Shown: positions 1 to 22,256 of the stretch, one piece after another
How the letters are laid out: the number at the start of each line of letters is the position of its first letter
How positions within the stretch are numbered: the first letter of the stretch is position 1
Source of the DNA: Amoebidium appalachense
Taxonomy: Eukaryota > Ichthyosporea
Length of the DNA: 64,000 nucleotides
Assembly (NCBI GenBank): GCA_963693365.1
Contig: CAVNZM010000011.1
Location: forward strand, 930,001 to 994,000
Reading direction: 5' to 3'
The notes under the pieces: model-generated
What the model was told of the DNA's origin: nothing
The model's input: only the letters and a program-made list of their open reading frames with translations
Database searches by the model: none
Program-made: the position numbers and the translations under genes

Positions 1-8922
<8,922 letters not shown>

Positions 8923-10588
8923 GGGGATTGGTGGTCATACTGCCTCTATTTATAGTGCTGGTATTGGTGACATCCATATTGTGGGGGTGCTGCCCATGAT
9001 TCTCGTTATACTCGTAAATGTATTCTTACTTTCCCTAAAACATAGCATTGGTGAAGTATTATGCCGTGGGTAGAGAGCGCAATATCGCAACGAAAGCAAA
9101 AGACATGTCATGGCTATTCGTTTGGTAGTGTTATATATATAGTAGTATATAATATAATATATATCATTATATTGTGGTAGTTATATATATAGCTATATAG
9201 AGTCATTGTGTTCATATTCCAGCTAGTAAGAAGAATGGACGCCGACTATTCAGCGCTCGACTGGACCCATTGTATGGGCTGCATGTGATTTCATTATTAT
9301 GTGAAATAAACTCATGTTCGTATGCTGCAGAGTATTATATAATAGTCATACACAAGGTTAGCTTTAGGTCGGCATAGGGGGATACACATGACTAAGTATG
9401 TCACAGAAGACACTATAAATAGCCATTATTAGTCAGGTGACTCGGGGGCAGATGATTGATCCGCTTGTGACGGCCCGCCGGGCCAGGTAAATGCTGCGGC
9501 CGTATGGAGCAGTGCTCAATAACATTTGTAGCAGCCCTGATGTCAGTGTTATTCTCGTGCGGCCGTCCACTCATCTTTTGTTTGCTTTTCTACGTGGGTT
9601 GGTGTGTACAGATGTACGTAGAGGGAGGGGGGGCCTATTGAAGATTAAAGGCACGGTGGATGGCGCGAGGGGGGGGGGCGGGGAGGTGGGGGGGAGGGGG
9701 GAGGGGGAGGAGGGAGCCGGGGGGGGGGGGGGGGAGGGACGAGGGGGGGGGGGGGGGGGGCTCAATTAGTCTTACAGCCCTGTCATGTCAGCCCCCCGTA
9801 ACCCCCCCCCCCCACACACACATACAAGCCAACCCCCACTGCCACTCTTCCACCCCCCCAACGCACATGCGCGCACCCACATGTCCGGGACTACCAGCCA
9901 CATACCGACCCTCCCTTCCAAGCTTCCAGACGATCCCTGGCCGGGTACGTGGCTGGGGTCGGGGGGTGGCATTGCTCACGCTGTCCGTGATGGTGGAGGA
10001 GGGGGAGGGGGGGGAGATTACAGGTTGATTCTGGGATTCAGTAAAAGGGGAAACACACCGGTTGGGGCACCATAATGGCGGGCATTGGAAATTTGAAGGG
10101 TTTATGTAGTCGTGATCACCAGTGGTACCATATGGCACGAGATATGTACATGGCCAAAGGGACAATTTGGTGTGGCGACTACTTGAAAATGCCCTTAAAG
10201 TTCTCCACTAGAAAAGTTTAACCTATGTGAAATTCTCCAGTGGGATATCTCAAAGTTCAAAAATTCATCTACTTGTTAGTTTGCAGGCTTGCAGTAGGTA
10301 CGTGTCCTTGCTTATGGTTGTAAATGCATGTGCAGCACAGAAGAAAGCGACTGAAATGGATATGTACATGTGAGTGATGTAAAGCAAAAATGGATCTGTA
10401 CAGGTGAAGGGAAAAACGGAAGCGCCTCTATGCAGCAAGGTATCCAGTGTACAACAAAGTAGGAAACTTTATGATCGAAGTATGGTCCAACACTCAAGAG
10501 CTCTCGAGATCAGCACAAAAACCCCCCAAAGAATCACACGTACAGTAAACGTTTCAGTGAAACTTCCGCTAACAGGGTCCTATCCCTA
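8923..10588. other. Spacer between convergent kinase and protease genes
   Basis: Contains the kinase 3' UTR, an AT-rich patch with (TA)n runs (about 9130-9205), G-rich runs at 9667-9760, and unique sequence. Both flanking genes end toward it. I see no coding exon or RNA gene. Confidence 0.6.
9305..9310 (+). promoter_or_regulatory. Candidate polyadenylation signal of the receptor kinase gene
   Basis: AATAAA lies about 380 bases after the kinase stop codon, in an AT-rich stretch without open frames. It is the first canonical hexamer downstream on this strand that I found. Confidence 0.45.
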
Positions 10589-12081
10589 TCACTTTTTATC
10601 AATAAACCCCTCCAATAGCCGGCCAGCAGAAACTTGAGGGGATAACCCAGGCACGTTTGCAATCAGCCAGTCAGAAAATGCAGACACCCTTGTGTAGACC
10701 CCAGGATACTGTGCCTTTGCACACCCTACCCCAAAACTCACAATCCCAATTTGCAAAGACCCCCCTCCCGGCCCATCCACAAAAAGAGGGCCCCCGCTGT
10801 CTCCTTGGCATGAGTCTTTTCCCCCTACACCCATCTCCCCAGCACACATTTGCGAATTTCCAAGTGGGATGACATTGCCATATGCTGCAGTGCATGTGGG
10901 GAGGGAGACGATCGGGAGGGTTGTTTCGTGCAGGGTTGCGGGGGGCACAGCCGCAGTAGAGTCCTGCAGTACGCCCCACCCAGATACCTTGCACTGTTGG
11001 TTGGCTGCCTGTGTGCATGCAGTCAGTGTGGTGGTGGGTAAGAGCGGCGGATGGGGGAAAGAGGGCAGGGCACGGGCAGAACATAATAAGAGAGTAAAAT
11101 GTGGGTGCATAGGAAGCGGGAGGGGGGTCGGGGCTAGCGGGAGGCTGAGGAGGAGGTGAGACGGAGATGGGGGGGCGGGGGGAGATGGGGGTGGGGGGGG
11201 GGGGGGGGGGGGGGGGGGAGGGAGGGGAAGGGAGAGTGAGAATAGATAGCCCGAGGCTCAGTTCCGGGACAATATGGAGCCTTTGAATCGGAATTCCTCT
11301 TTTTTATTTTTTTTTTTGGGAGGGGGGAGGGAGGATAGTCACTGTGCAAACATTACTGTATTAGTAACAAAGAAGAGAAAAGTCCGGGGAGGAGGGGGGG
11401 GGGGGAAGGGGGGGGGGGAAACGAAGGCCCACCTCGAAGTTGCTCCTGTCTGCATAGATGTTCAGCCGCATGGTGGCGTTGGGGGGTGGACCGGGAGCCA
11501 ATCGGATAAGTGCAATGTCGTTGGACCGATCCGTGTTGCTGCCCACATAGCCCCCGTGCACCGTGTAGCCCACTATTGGGTGCTCGGTGAAGGCCCACGG
11601 CTGGCTCAGATCCGTGCCTCCGACACGCACCTGAGAAAGGGAAGGGAGAGAGGGGGGGGTTGAATTCGGAGATAAAGAGAATGAAGTGGTTCAATGCTGA
11701 GAAAAGTTTGAGAACTTGTTAGAAAGTAACCGGCAAAGGGGGTGCCGGAGGGGAAGGGGGAGGCAGGGGGGGGGGGGGGGGAGGAAGGGGGGGGGGGGGG
11801 GGGGGGGGGAGGGGGGCAAGTGAAGCATATTCAAATTTGGGTTGGTCGAGTTAAGTTGATGAGCAGTCCGAGAGAGAATGGGCCCTACGGGATTCCGGGG
11901 GGGGGGGGGGGGGGGGGGAGGGGGGGTGGGGGGAAGGGTTGAAGAAGATCTCGATTTGGATCTGCCCTCAGCTGAGCTTCCCCACATACAGCACTATGCA
12001 GATGTTCCGGCAGAAGTGGCAGCGGGGTAGGATGGTGTTAGATTTTCTTTTTCTCTCTTTTGTCTTTTTTTTTTTTTTTTT

Positions 12082-12120
<39 letters not shown>

Positions 12121-13371
12121 TAATTGGGGTGTATTTAGAAGAAACATCGGGGGAATCCTCGTTTCTGTATGATTATGTTATGATATCTGTTGTGGTGCGC
12201 ATATACTTGCAGCAATGAAGACCATCATAGGTGAATGAGGTTTTATTCGTGAGGGGAAGGGGAGCAAAAGGGGCTTTTTTTGTTGTGTGTGTGTGGGGGG
12301 GGGGGGGGGGGGGGGGGGGGGGAGAGGGGGGGGGGGGGGGGAGAAGAGCCGGGGGAGGGGGTTGGAGGGGGGTTGTATGTGTGGAGGGGGAGGGAATGCA
12401 CTGGGAGAGCGGGGGAGGGGGAGAGGTGGTTGGAAGAGGTGGGGGGGGACGGGGGGGGGGGGGGGGGGGGGGTTCACGGGAAGCAAAAACAGCTGTATTA
12501 GTCGGGAGGAAACATGGCAACTATTGGGGTGGCGATACCGTATGTACCTGGTCAAAACCCTGAATAAATATGGGGAGCCATACTACTACTTGACCGACCA
12601 AGAAAGCGAACAACTAAGACGGAGAAATTTAGTACGCCGGATCAAACAATCAAGTGTGATCAGGAAAGTAGGGGGGAGTGAAAAGCGAAACAAAAAAAAA
12701 AAAAAAAAAAAAAAAAGCAATCAGGGGGGGATATATATATTTACCCGGTCATTCATAATGTGTGTCGGGTCGATGCAGTGTGCGGCCGTCAGAACAGTCT
12801 GGGGGGCCACAAGTGTGCCTCCACAGTAGTGGCCCCATGCATCCCCCCGCACTATGCCAATGCTGGACATCCACACATATCCCCCAGATATCTCTCCACC
12901 CACTATCCTGCCCACCGGGTTTACATCACCGCCATGGATATTCGGCATATCTCGCTCGGTGGCATTGGATGTTTGCAGCCGCCGGGTAAGTGCCTTGAGT
13001 GCCAGTGCACGTGGGTGGGCTTCCATATATGGTGCATTATGGGTGTGCCTGATTGGCTGTCGGTCTATCTTTCGTCCTGCCGGGGTCTCTATGAGTGTTA
13101 CAGGGGCAGCTGAATCACCCTCAGCACGGGCCACCCTTGTCTGGCTGACGGGGTTCACCTCCTTACTATCGTCATTGGGTGGTGACTTGAAAGGGTTCGG
13201 ATCCCCTCGAGGATCTCCGTAAGGGACTGCATTCCTCGTTGTTGACAGGTGAGGATATTCTCGAGGATATGTGATCTCGTTATTGTCGTGTGTTGGTGCT
13301 GCCGTGGCCGTGTGCACACGTGAAAGGGCAATTGCAGACACTATGACGAGTGAAGATACAGTGCCACCCAT
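10589..13371 (-). CDS. Secreted trypsin-like serine protease (3 exons)
   Basis: Exons in transcript order: 13371-12745, 11630-11433 and 11008-10589; all junctions are phase 0, giving 414 residues. The ATG at 13371 was chosen because it starts a signal peptide (SSLVIVSAIALSRVHTATA); the frame is open further upstream but without such a signal. A propeptide of about 130 residues, low in complexity and rich in charged residues, ends at R155, followed by IVGG, the usual trypsinogen activation cut. The catalytic triad is H198 (TAAHC), D247 (NDIALI) and S346 (GDSGGP). D340, six residues before the serine, is the S1-pocket aspartate, so cleavage after Lys/Arg is expected. The last exon ends with the normal C-terminal region (PGVYTRVSAFSDWL). 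Introns carry poly-G on the + strand, that is poly-C on the sense strand. An extracellular or vesicular digestive or processing role is inferred. Confidence 0.93.
12065..12120 (+). repeat. Poly-T/poly-G tract, protease intron 1
   Basis: 27 T residues followed by 29 G residues; the same intron has more G-rich sequence at 12296-12472. Confidence 0.9.
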
Positions 13372-14225
13372 GCTGCCTAAAAACGCAGTGCGGTGCAGGT
13401 AATGTTTTTGCCCACCCACTTTTTCTCCCAGCAGCCTTGTCTCATTGATGAAGGCCTCTACAATGTAACGCCGGCATGCAGTTACTACTGTGTCACGTTC
13501 GATTAGTTTCCTGTCTGATGGAGGGGTTTGAGCGCTAATACAAGCACACAGACACCCTGGTGGTACTACCAGGTTTTGGAGCACAAAAGCAGTTGCCCTG
13601 CCACCAAAGCTAAAGCACACCGCGTTCTGTGTGCCCCCATCACTCTAGGTCGTGTGCACGTGTGTGTACACCGCCCGTCGGCCATTGTCTATTATTAGCA
13701 ACACCAACCACTCGCGAAGCCCATCATCAGTGCATTGACATGCACACGCACGTGCATTGGACGGGCCTCAAACCAGCTACACAGCAGTTGAGTGTTGCGT
13801 ACGCGTGGACAGGAGGGTCCACAGTCTGACGTATCGGCTTGGTCATGGGCCACCTGCCACGTGCAGTGCGTGGGACGCCAAAGCGTGACACGTGACAGAC
13901 GTGTCACTTGCCTGCGCGCAGCAACCATCCTAGCTCGAACTGCAGGAGCTATTATGAAGTGCTCTGACTGAGAGCAGCTGCAAATGCATGCACGTGTACA
14001 TGACAGGTGTCTGTGCTGTTGGGCCGGCTCAAACCAAAGGGGTTGGATCCCTCCCTTCAGCCCCCCTCGGGCACTCAGGACAAGAGGTCTAAAAATAGGT
14101 TCAATTGTACAAACAAACCCAGTGTGCCGTAGAGGCTACGTACACGTGCATATCGACGATTCATACGTACCCAACACCGTGACTATTGTTATCTGATGCC
14201 GTACTGTTTTGCATTTCAAGAGCAG

Positions 14226-14291
<66 letters not shown>

Positions 14292-14498
14292 GACAAGTAG
14301 CAACAACCGAAGGGGATTCATGATATCATAATAAGAACGTGTGGGCTATTCGTCCCCTAAAAGTATGATGATTAGACCCTATTTCCAATCAATATACTAC
14401 CCACGACCGTAAATTTTAGTCACCCCCTGTGTGACATTTGGGGGAAGGGGAGAATGTAGTATAATCTAACTCTGGTGGACCAATCACGAAGTTGAGAT

Positions 14499-14538
<40 letters not shown>

Positions 14539-14670
14539 GGCCCGGGGCCCGGGGGCCCCATACCTTCACACCTGTACACACGCGTGGCCGCGCATGCGCG
14601 CGCGCACACACACAAAAGTACACACACGCAAACACAAACAAAGACCAACCTGAACATCACCCACTCAACC

Positions 14671-14721
<51 letters not shown>

Positions 14722-14867
14722 CGCGCTCGTGGGTTCACCATCACACGCACATACACACATCCACACACCCGCACCCAAACAAACACAGATCCTCCCCCCC
14801 CACTCCCCCTTCCCCCCCCCCTCCCCCCACACACATGTACACACAAGTGCGTGCGCGTGCACACACG

Positions 14868-14904
<37 letters not shown>

Positions 14905-15572
14905 CCGAGTTGAACCCCCCCCCCCCCCCCCCCCCCCTCTCCCCCCCCCAACACACATGCACACAGGCATGCCGGCGCACACACACTGTACATGTACACA
15001 ATGACCTGGGCACCTGGGCACCTGGGCACCTAGAGGGCCCAACGACATTAGCAAAATCAGCTTGCTGAGAGCTGAATTATTCAGCACAGGGTAGAATGAT
15101 TCAGCAGAGTATTCTGCTTAGCGCAAAATTACTCTGCTTCGAGCGAATTTATTCTGCAGAAAGCCAATTTGAAACTCTCTTCTTCGAATAAGGTTCTTCT
15201 GCAAATAGCAGAATTTCAAGTTACTTCTGCAAGTGCCGTGAGCAGAATTTTTTCCTTTTTTGCTTTGGCAGAATGAATTTGCTCTATGTAAGCAGAATCA
15301 ATCATGAATTTGCAGAAAAACTTCGTTTCGCTTTTAGTATAAATTTGCTAAACAAGAAAAAAATAATTCTGCCTTTTTCGGTTCGTTTTTATGCTGAATA
15401 ACTCTTAGGCTGCTCGGAGCAAGTTTGAGTTTTGCTAACTTCATTGGCCTTAACTGCCACCACAACAACGCGTGCACCATGTGAAAAAGAACCTCATAAA
15501 AGAAGAACAAATGCAGAGGTTGTAAAGGATGCAGGCATTCAGTGCCCCTTGGCACATGCACAGTGTACTCAC
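13372..15572. other. Spacer upstream of the protease gene
   Basis: Unique sequence with six CACGTG motifs between about 13652 and 14148, then poly-C/poly-A (14226-14290), another poly-C run, alternating CA/CG purine-pyrimidine repeats (14576-14995) and an AT-rich block with repeated GCAGAA/TTCTGC words (15080-15372). No coding exon is seen. Confidence 0.55.
14226..14290 (+). repeat. Poly-C/poly-A tract
   Basis: 33 C residues followed by 32 A residues in the spacer upstream of the protease gene. Confidence 0.92.
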
Positions 15573-15692
15573 CCTCACAAGTATCTTATCCTCGCTCACT
15601 TCATCCTCACCCTCGTTAGAATCCTTATCCTCGTTCTTATAGCGACCTTCCTTGGTCTCAAGGCGTAATGTGGTGGAAGGAAAGAGGATCAT
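15573..15692 (-). CDS. Possible first exon of an unknown gene
   Basis: A 40-codon open frame begins with ATG at 15692 and ends in phase 0 at a good donor (GTGAGT at 15572). The translated piece is charged and acidic, with NEDKDSNEGEDEVSEDK in the middle. No downstream exon could be matched to it, so this may be chance. I do not recognise a family. Confidence 0.25.
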
Positions 15693-16040
15693 GGGACTCT
15701 TAGGCCTGTGTGATTCCTTCGAGGCTGCTCAGACTGTGCATGCTGTGGCCCGTGTGCAGAAAGTAATATCATATCAGTGTGACTTCTTGGGTTGGCATGT
15801 GTCCGTGTGGCGGTTACAAGTATGGCAGACCTAAGGCCTTGCTATGTGATTGGATCCCCCTTCCCCCCCCCCCCCCCCCTCCCCCACACACACACATACA
15901 CATACACCTCCACCCCCCCCCCCCCCCCCCCCCCGGCTTTGAGCAAAAATATGAGAAAAATGTGAAGCCCCCCCCCCCCCCTCCCCCCCCTCTTTCCCCC
16001 CCCCAGCACACACCACCACAACCATCACCACCACTTTTTT

Positions 16041-16071
<31 letters not shown>

Positions 16072-16487
16072 GGGGGGAGGAGGGAGGGAGGGGGGGGGGG
16101 GGGGCGGGGGGAGGCCAGTTTTTTCCGAGTCGAGGTGTGCATGTACACTTTGCAAAGACCATTACACAAAACACACATCATAGGCACGCCTGCAACAAAT
16201 GTTCTCGTGGGTGAGGTTAGTTCTGGGAGTTATACATCACCTCGGATACGCATGTTGCGAGCATCAGTGTTTGCATAAATTCTATTCTTTCTTTTTTGGT
16301 AATATTAAGGGGCGGAGTAGGGCGGGTGATGGTGGTGGTGGTGACGGTGGTGTGTGCGGGGGGGCGGAGGGAGGTGGTGGTGGTGGTGGTGGGGGGGGGG
16401 GTTAAGAGGGGGGAAAGTTGGGGAGGGAGGAGGGGAGGGGCAGGCGATGACTCTGAGCACTGGAGCGGTTGTCTTTAGAGTCCGCGC

Positions 16488-16560
<73 letters not shown>

Positions 16561-16562
16561 AC

Positions 16563-16648
<86 letters not shown>

Positions 16649-17206
16649 CGCGTGCGCTTTTGTCATGATGTGCTATGCGGTCGTTGCTTGTGTAGGTATT
16701 AGCCGTCCGAACGGTAACGAGCGCTGTACGTGTGTGTGTGTGGTAGGGGGGGGCGGGGGGGGAGGGGGGAGTTAGGGGGGGGGGGGGGGGTGGGGAGGGA
16801 TGAGATGGGGGTGGGTGGGGGGTGTTTTTACGTGTGGACGTACGTAATCCCCCCCCCCCCCCCCCCCCCAATCCCTCCTCCCCCTCCTGCCGCTAGCTCC
16901 ACTTTAAACACAGATAGGCATCCGGAGAGGAAAGAAATCCGAGGAATTCTAAGTGCATCCATTCACACGAGTCTTTGGTTGTACGTGCCCCATGTGTGTG
17001 TGTGGCTACGGTCCAACCCACATCACAATGCAGGGGTATGAGGCGCAAAACACTCATTATTTTAAAGCAGGGGTGAGTGCGCATGAGGTACATACAAGAG
17101 GCACAGGTCAATGCAAAACGGCTGGTGCCAATCAACACTTGCACATATCCCATCTGTACGTGTGTGTTGCCTACTCTCTTTCTCTCTCCCGTGCGTGCAT
17201 ACTGAG

Positions 17207-17253
<47 letters not shown>

Positions 17254-17695
17254 CTGTGCAGGCACGCATGTGTGTGCCTGTGCAGGTGTGTCCGTGTGCC
17301 CACTCCGACAACACTGTTGAAATGCACTTTCGTTTTTACTGAAAAAACACTACATTCTATTACACTTTACTTAGCTACATTATGTCCTACGAAGCAAGAT
17401 CCCATACCACTCAGCAACCCCATTGCATACCAACACTACACCAGATGGCTATGGACTAAAGAGCACAAACACGAGTGGGTGGGTGGCCGTGTGTATGTGT
17501 GTGCATGTGTCTGTGTTCAAGAACCATGTAAAAACAGACCGTGGTTGGTGCCTTCCCCCCCTCCCCCCCCCCCCAAAAAAAACCCACTTATTATTTTTTT
17601 TCCCCTTTTTTTTTTCGTTTGTTTGTTTAAAGGGGGGGTTTTTTTTTAGGCAGAACCCTAAAATCTAAAAAAGCTCACCATCGTTACTATCGTTG

Positions 17696-17735
<40 letters not shown>

Positions 17736-17804
17736 TCTCTCTCTCTCACCCCCCAAACCTTTTTTTTGTTTTTTGTTTTGGTGTGTGTGTGTGTGTCTGT
17801 GTGT

Positions 17805-17835
<31 letters not shown>

Positions 17836-19700
17836 GGCGTGCATGTGTCTGTGTTCAACACGAGCCCGTGGGAAGGCAAAAAACGACACCAAGACTAAGA
17901 ACAGTTCGGAAACACAACCAGAACCCAGCTAGGTCCAAAAAACTCCTAGGGACCATACTACACAAATTTTCGTGTTTGGGTGTTCGGTTTGTTCCGAAAG
18001 TTCAGGAAAACGAGAGTAGTTTCAGCAAGAATAGACTCTGAACTGAACTGGTTACCTCATTCAGTCGCATGCTGAGGTATTTATGTGCGCCAGATTGGCA
18101 AAGGGCTTTGGCACAGAAAGGCTGTGATTGGTGGCTTTATCATTCGAAACTTTGAATTCGCCGTCTGACCGTCCAGACTCTGACGGTCTGAGCCCAAATG
18201 AAAAGAAAAACAGTGTAGTGGCTGTTTGGTGCAAATTGAAACTCCCATATGAAACCACAACCATATATAGTTTTCAAGTGTTTCTAATAGTCTATACGAT
18301 AGAAAAGTACTGTACATCTACCAGCAGAAAGGTTTTGACTGGCTGCTGATGTTATCACGTGAGCCCCTGCCATCTGGGACCTAGCATCCCATTGATCGTA
18401 TATCGTGCACGAACATGACAGCGCCTGATGATTGGTCACTGTCGTGGTTTGGATCTACCGTTATCAGTAGTCAAGCTGCCAACAGGCTTGCAAAATTGCA
18501 TTCTCTCATTCGTGACGTTTGTAGCCTAAAGTATTATTTTCTCTTGACTGGGATTTATTGATCAGTGGTCCAGTGGATATGAAGGCAACGTGCAGCCACA
18601 GGCTACATGACCACCAAGATAACCGACTTCGAAAGAGCCACAGCGATGAAATAAAAAATAAAACAACAAGTGACCAAAGGACACCAGCGGGCAAAGGTAC
18701 AAGTGCACGTGCATGCGTGAAACTAGTTTGCTCCAACTTGTCATATGCAGCGATGATGACCAGGCCACACTTTGCAAGAAGACATCATTACTGCTGCCCC
18801 CCAACAGGCCCCCCTCAAAACCTACCGGGGCACAGCAAGCAAGTCAGCCCTTTAAGGAGCAATGCAGACCAAATCCGAGCGAGAAAACAATCCCCACGGG
18901 CCCGTCCCCTAGAAAACCCGCAGAAGCTGTCTCTAACTCTTTGATAAGGTGGCCTAGTTGTGGCTGGACACACAGGAAAACACAACTACAGAATGCATGC
19001 AAGCAAACCCAGTCATTGCCATACTGCTGAAGGCTGAAAACACGACAGCCACAAGGAAAGCTCCTCGACAATCCAATAGCTACCCCTCCACTCAGGCAGC
19101 GCAGAAGCAGTTGAAGAAGTTGCAGCAGCCCACTGCCAATAGCTCGCGTAGAAGCGTAGATAGCGTGTAGAAGTCACCGTAAGTTGCAGTGCGCCACCAG
19201 ATGTCGAAGAAACCACTCATCAAGCGAGAAACTCCGCGGAAGGAGATGTCCCCACACTCTCACAACAGTAGGAATAGACAAGGCCGCACTACACACACAC
19301 ACTGTCACGTTCCCCTGAGTGGGACCCCTTCCCACCGGTCACAAAAAGAAAAAACGAAAGCCTTTATATACCTGCCATGGTGAAGAATCGGGGAAAAAAG
19401 TTGACGTGACAGCTAAGAGATCGAAGTAAAAGGTAATATATGTGGATTATTGCTCCATTGGGTCAGTTTTCTGCAACAGAAATGGGCTTCTATTCTTCCC
19501 TCAGAAATAATGCGCCAAGCTGTATTATAATATAGGGCCACTTTTATCATTTCATTTCTGTCTACCGTGCAGACAGAAAACTGCGTTGTATACGGTATCG
19601 CAACCGGTCCACATATCCATGCCGTCGTTAGTGTCTGTTTATAATCAAAATTTGGGGACTGAGGAGGCGGTGGAGATATCTCGGTGTGTGCGTGCGTGCG
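15693..19700. other. Gene-poor repeat-rich spacer
   Basis: Holds poly-C, poly-T/poly-G and (CA)n tracts (15855-16105), a long interrupted (GT)n tract (16487-16650), further (GT)n at 17207-17252 and 17782-17834, and about 1.8 kb of unique sequence (17850-19690). No exon with splice sites and homology is recognisable. Confidence 0.5.
16487..16650 (+). repeat. (GT)n tract
   Basis: About 160 bases of (GT)n with one TCACG interruption, ending in (CG)n. Confidence 0.92.
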
Positions 19701-19705
19701 TACGT

Positions 19706-20271
<566 letters not shown>

Positions 20272-20272
<1 letters not shown>

Positions 20273-21039
20273 CACATCACAGGTTCTACCAGAGGCTACC
20301 ATGAATGAATATGCGCGCCGCGATGATATCATTTTGTGCACGTCAATGTGCATACAGCTCAAATTCGATGAGCGCGATACAGCGCATATGTGTGTGCACG
20401 AATGTGTGCGCGATAAGTTTAAGGGTGCTTGCCAACGGTTCTGCTTCGCACATACGCCCACATGGGCGTGTACGGTGCGCATTCGGGGATGTGTGTTTGT
20501 GTCTGTGCGCACACACACATATAGTGTGTACATATGTGTATGTGTGGGGCGGGGGGAGGGGGGAGGGGGGGAGGGGGGATGTGGGGCAGCGCGCAAACGT
20601 AGGCGTGCGCGTGTGCAAAGCATGCACGCCAAATCAATATGGTACCCATTCTGTAACACACACACAATTCACCAAAGCGCCACTAGCTTGAGATAGAACA
20701 CACTCGGTACATAAGTTCTATGACAGGACAAGACCAATAACAGGTCTTCCCCACCCCGTCTCTATTGATTTGAACATTTTTATTTGGTCTCATTCAGTAC
20801 CGCTGTCTAGTACATAGTGGGTACCAGCCTAATAGTATATACATACGTTCTAGACTGAGCCCGTCAGACAGACATGGCAGAACGATCTGACTATATACTC
20901 GCAAAGGATAAGGGGAGGTTGGATCAATTTTAGCTGAGGTGTTGCTTTGAGGGGGGTCCGAGTATGAAGAAATTTCACGTGTCTGCTGACGGGGGTCTAT
21001 TGTGGTGCGGTGGTGCTGTGGAATTGAGAGTGGTCGGAT
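20272..21039. other. Spacer before the solo LTR
   Basis: Unique sequence with a short G-rich run near 20550-20580. I see no coding exon. Confidence 0.5.
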
Positions 21040-21524
21040 TGTAAACAACTGTACACATGAACTGTACATGTTTACTAAAGAATGTGATCTACTAGCACAC
21101 GATTCGTGCTGTGTCATGAATATCACATAAATATTATTTCCGCACCAATAGGACTCACTTTGACCTAAGAATTGAACCATATATGATTCTATTGCTGCTT
21201 ACCACATAAACGAAGTGGACCAATAAGAGGTTTTCATAAATAGGACGAAGGTCTGACTGGCTCGGACCGCACCAGAATCACGAATGGCATGTTGCCACCC
21301 GCGCTGGCCGCGGATGAACCAATCCTGGGCCTTGATCCGAAACCTGGGGGCTATATAACAAAGCCGTCCCAGTACGGGGATCACTTCAGTGAAGTCAGAC
21401 TGAAACAGTCAGAACGAAGCCCATATTAAAAGCAACCTGGCCGCGTGTGCCTTTCTACCCGTTCTCTGACTTTATTTTGATTCAGTTGTACTCCGCCTTA
21501 TCCTAACCAGTCCAACTGTTTACA
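21040..21524 (+). mobile_element. Solo LTR
   Basis: A 485-bp sequence beginning TGTAAACAACTG and ending CAACTGTTTACA. It is the reverse complement of the two LTRs at 24617-25096 and 27733-28211, with several differences. It has a TATA-like CTATATAA. The flanking 5-mers CGGAT and GGGAT differ by one base, consistent with an old target-site duplication. No internal region follows it. Confidence 0.8.
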
Positions 21525-22219
21525 GGGATGTGTGTGGTGCCCCATGTCGTGTAGTGTAGTGGTGGCTGGTATTTGTCTGTAGGTGTGATGTGGGTTGTAC
21601 TCTGTCTAACGGTGGGTGCATCTGCATTTGGGGCGGGTAGGATATGGTGGGGGGGGGGAGGGGGGAGGGGGGGGGGGGGGGGGGGGGGGGAGGGGGGGGG
21701 GGGGGAGGGTTGGCTCTAGGTGTTGTGCTTGGCTGTTTCCTGCGGATGGCTTTTTTGCTTTTGTGGGTTGTGTTTGGGTTTGGTTTACGCATGGCCATGG
21801 ACAGATTGGCCAATAGGCTGTCTCGGGCGGGTGTGCTTGTCGAGAGCTAGGGGTAAAGTGATGTCCCTGCATAGCCCTTTGCTGATCCAGTCTTGGGTTG
21901 GGGAGGTCCACCCAGTCTTTAACTTGTGTTGTGCTGATCATACGATAACTCCCCACTAGTGGTCTGGGGTAGAAACCCTAGGCTAAGTGTGCAATGCGAA
22001 GGTCTTGTACAATTGCATTAGTAGTTGGGATTGCTAAAGGTGTGTTGGTTTAGCTGGACGCACCATTAGCATCCTAGCTAGGGTACAGCCGGTGCTTAGT
22101 GGAAAGTGGTCACCGAGTTTCCATGAGGGACCCCTAAGGCCCCTTTCCCCCACCCCCCCCCCTCTGCCCCCCCCCCCCCCCCCCCCATTCTGACATCCCC
22201 CCCTCCCCTCCCCCCTCCC

Positions 22220-22256
<37 letters not shown>

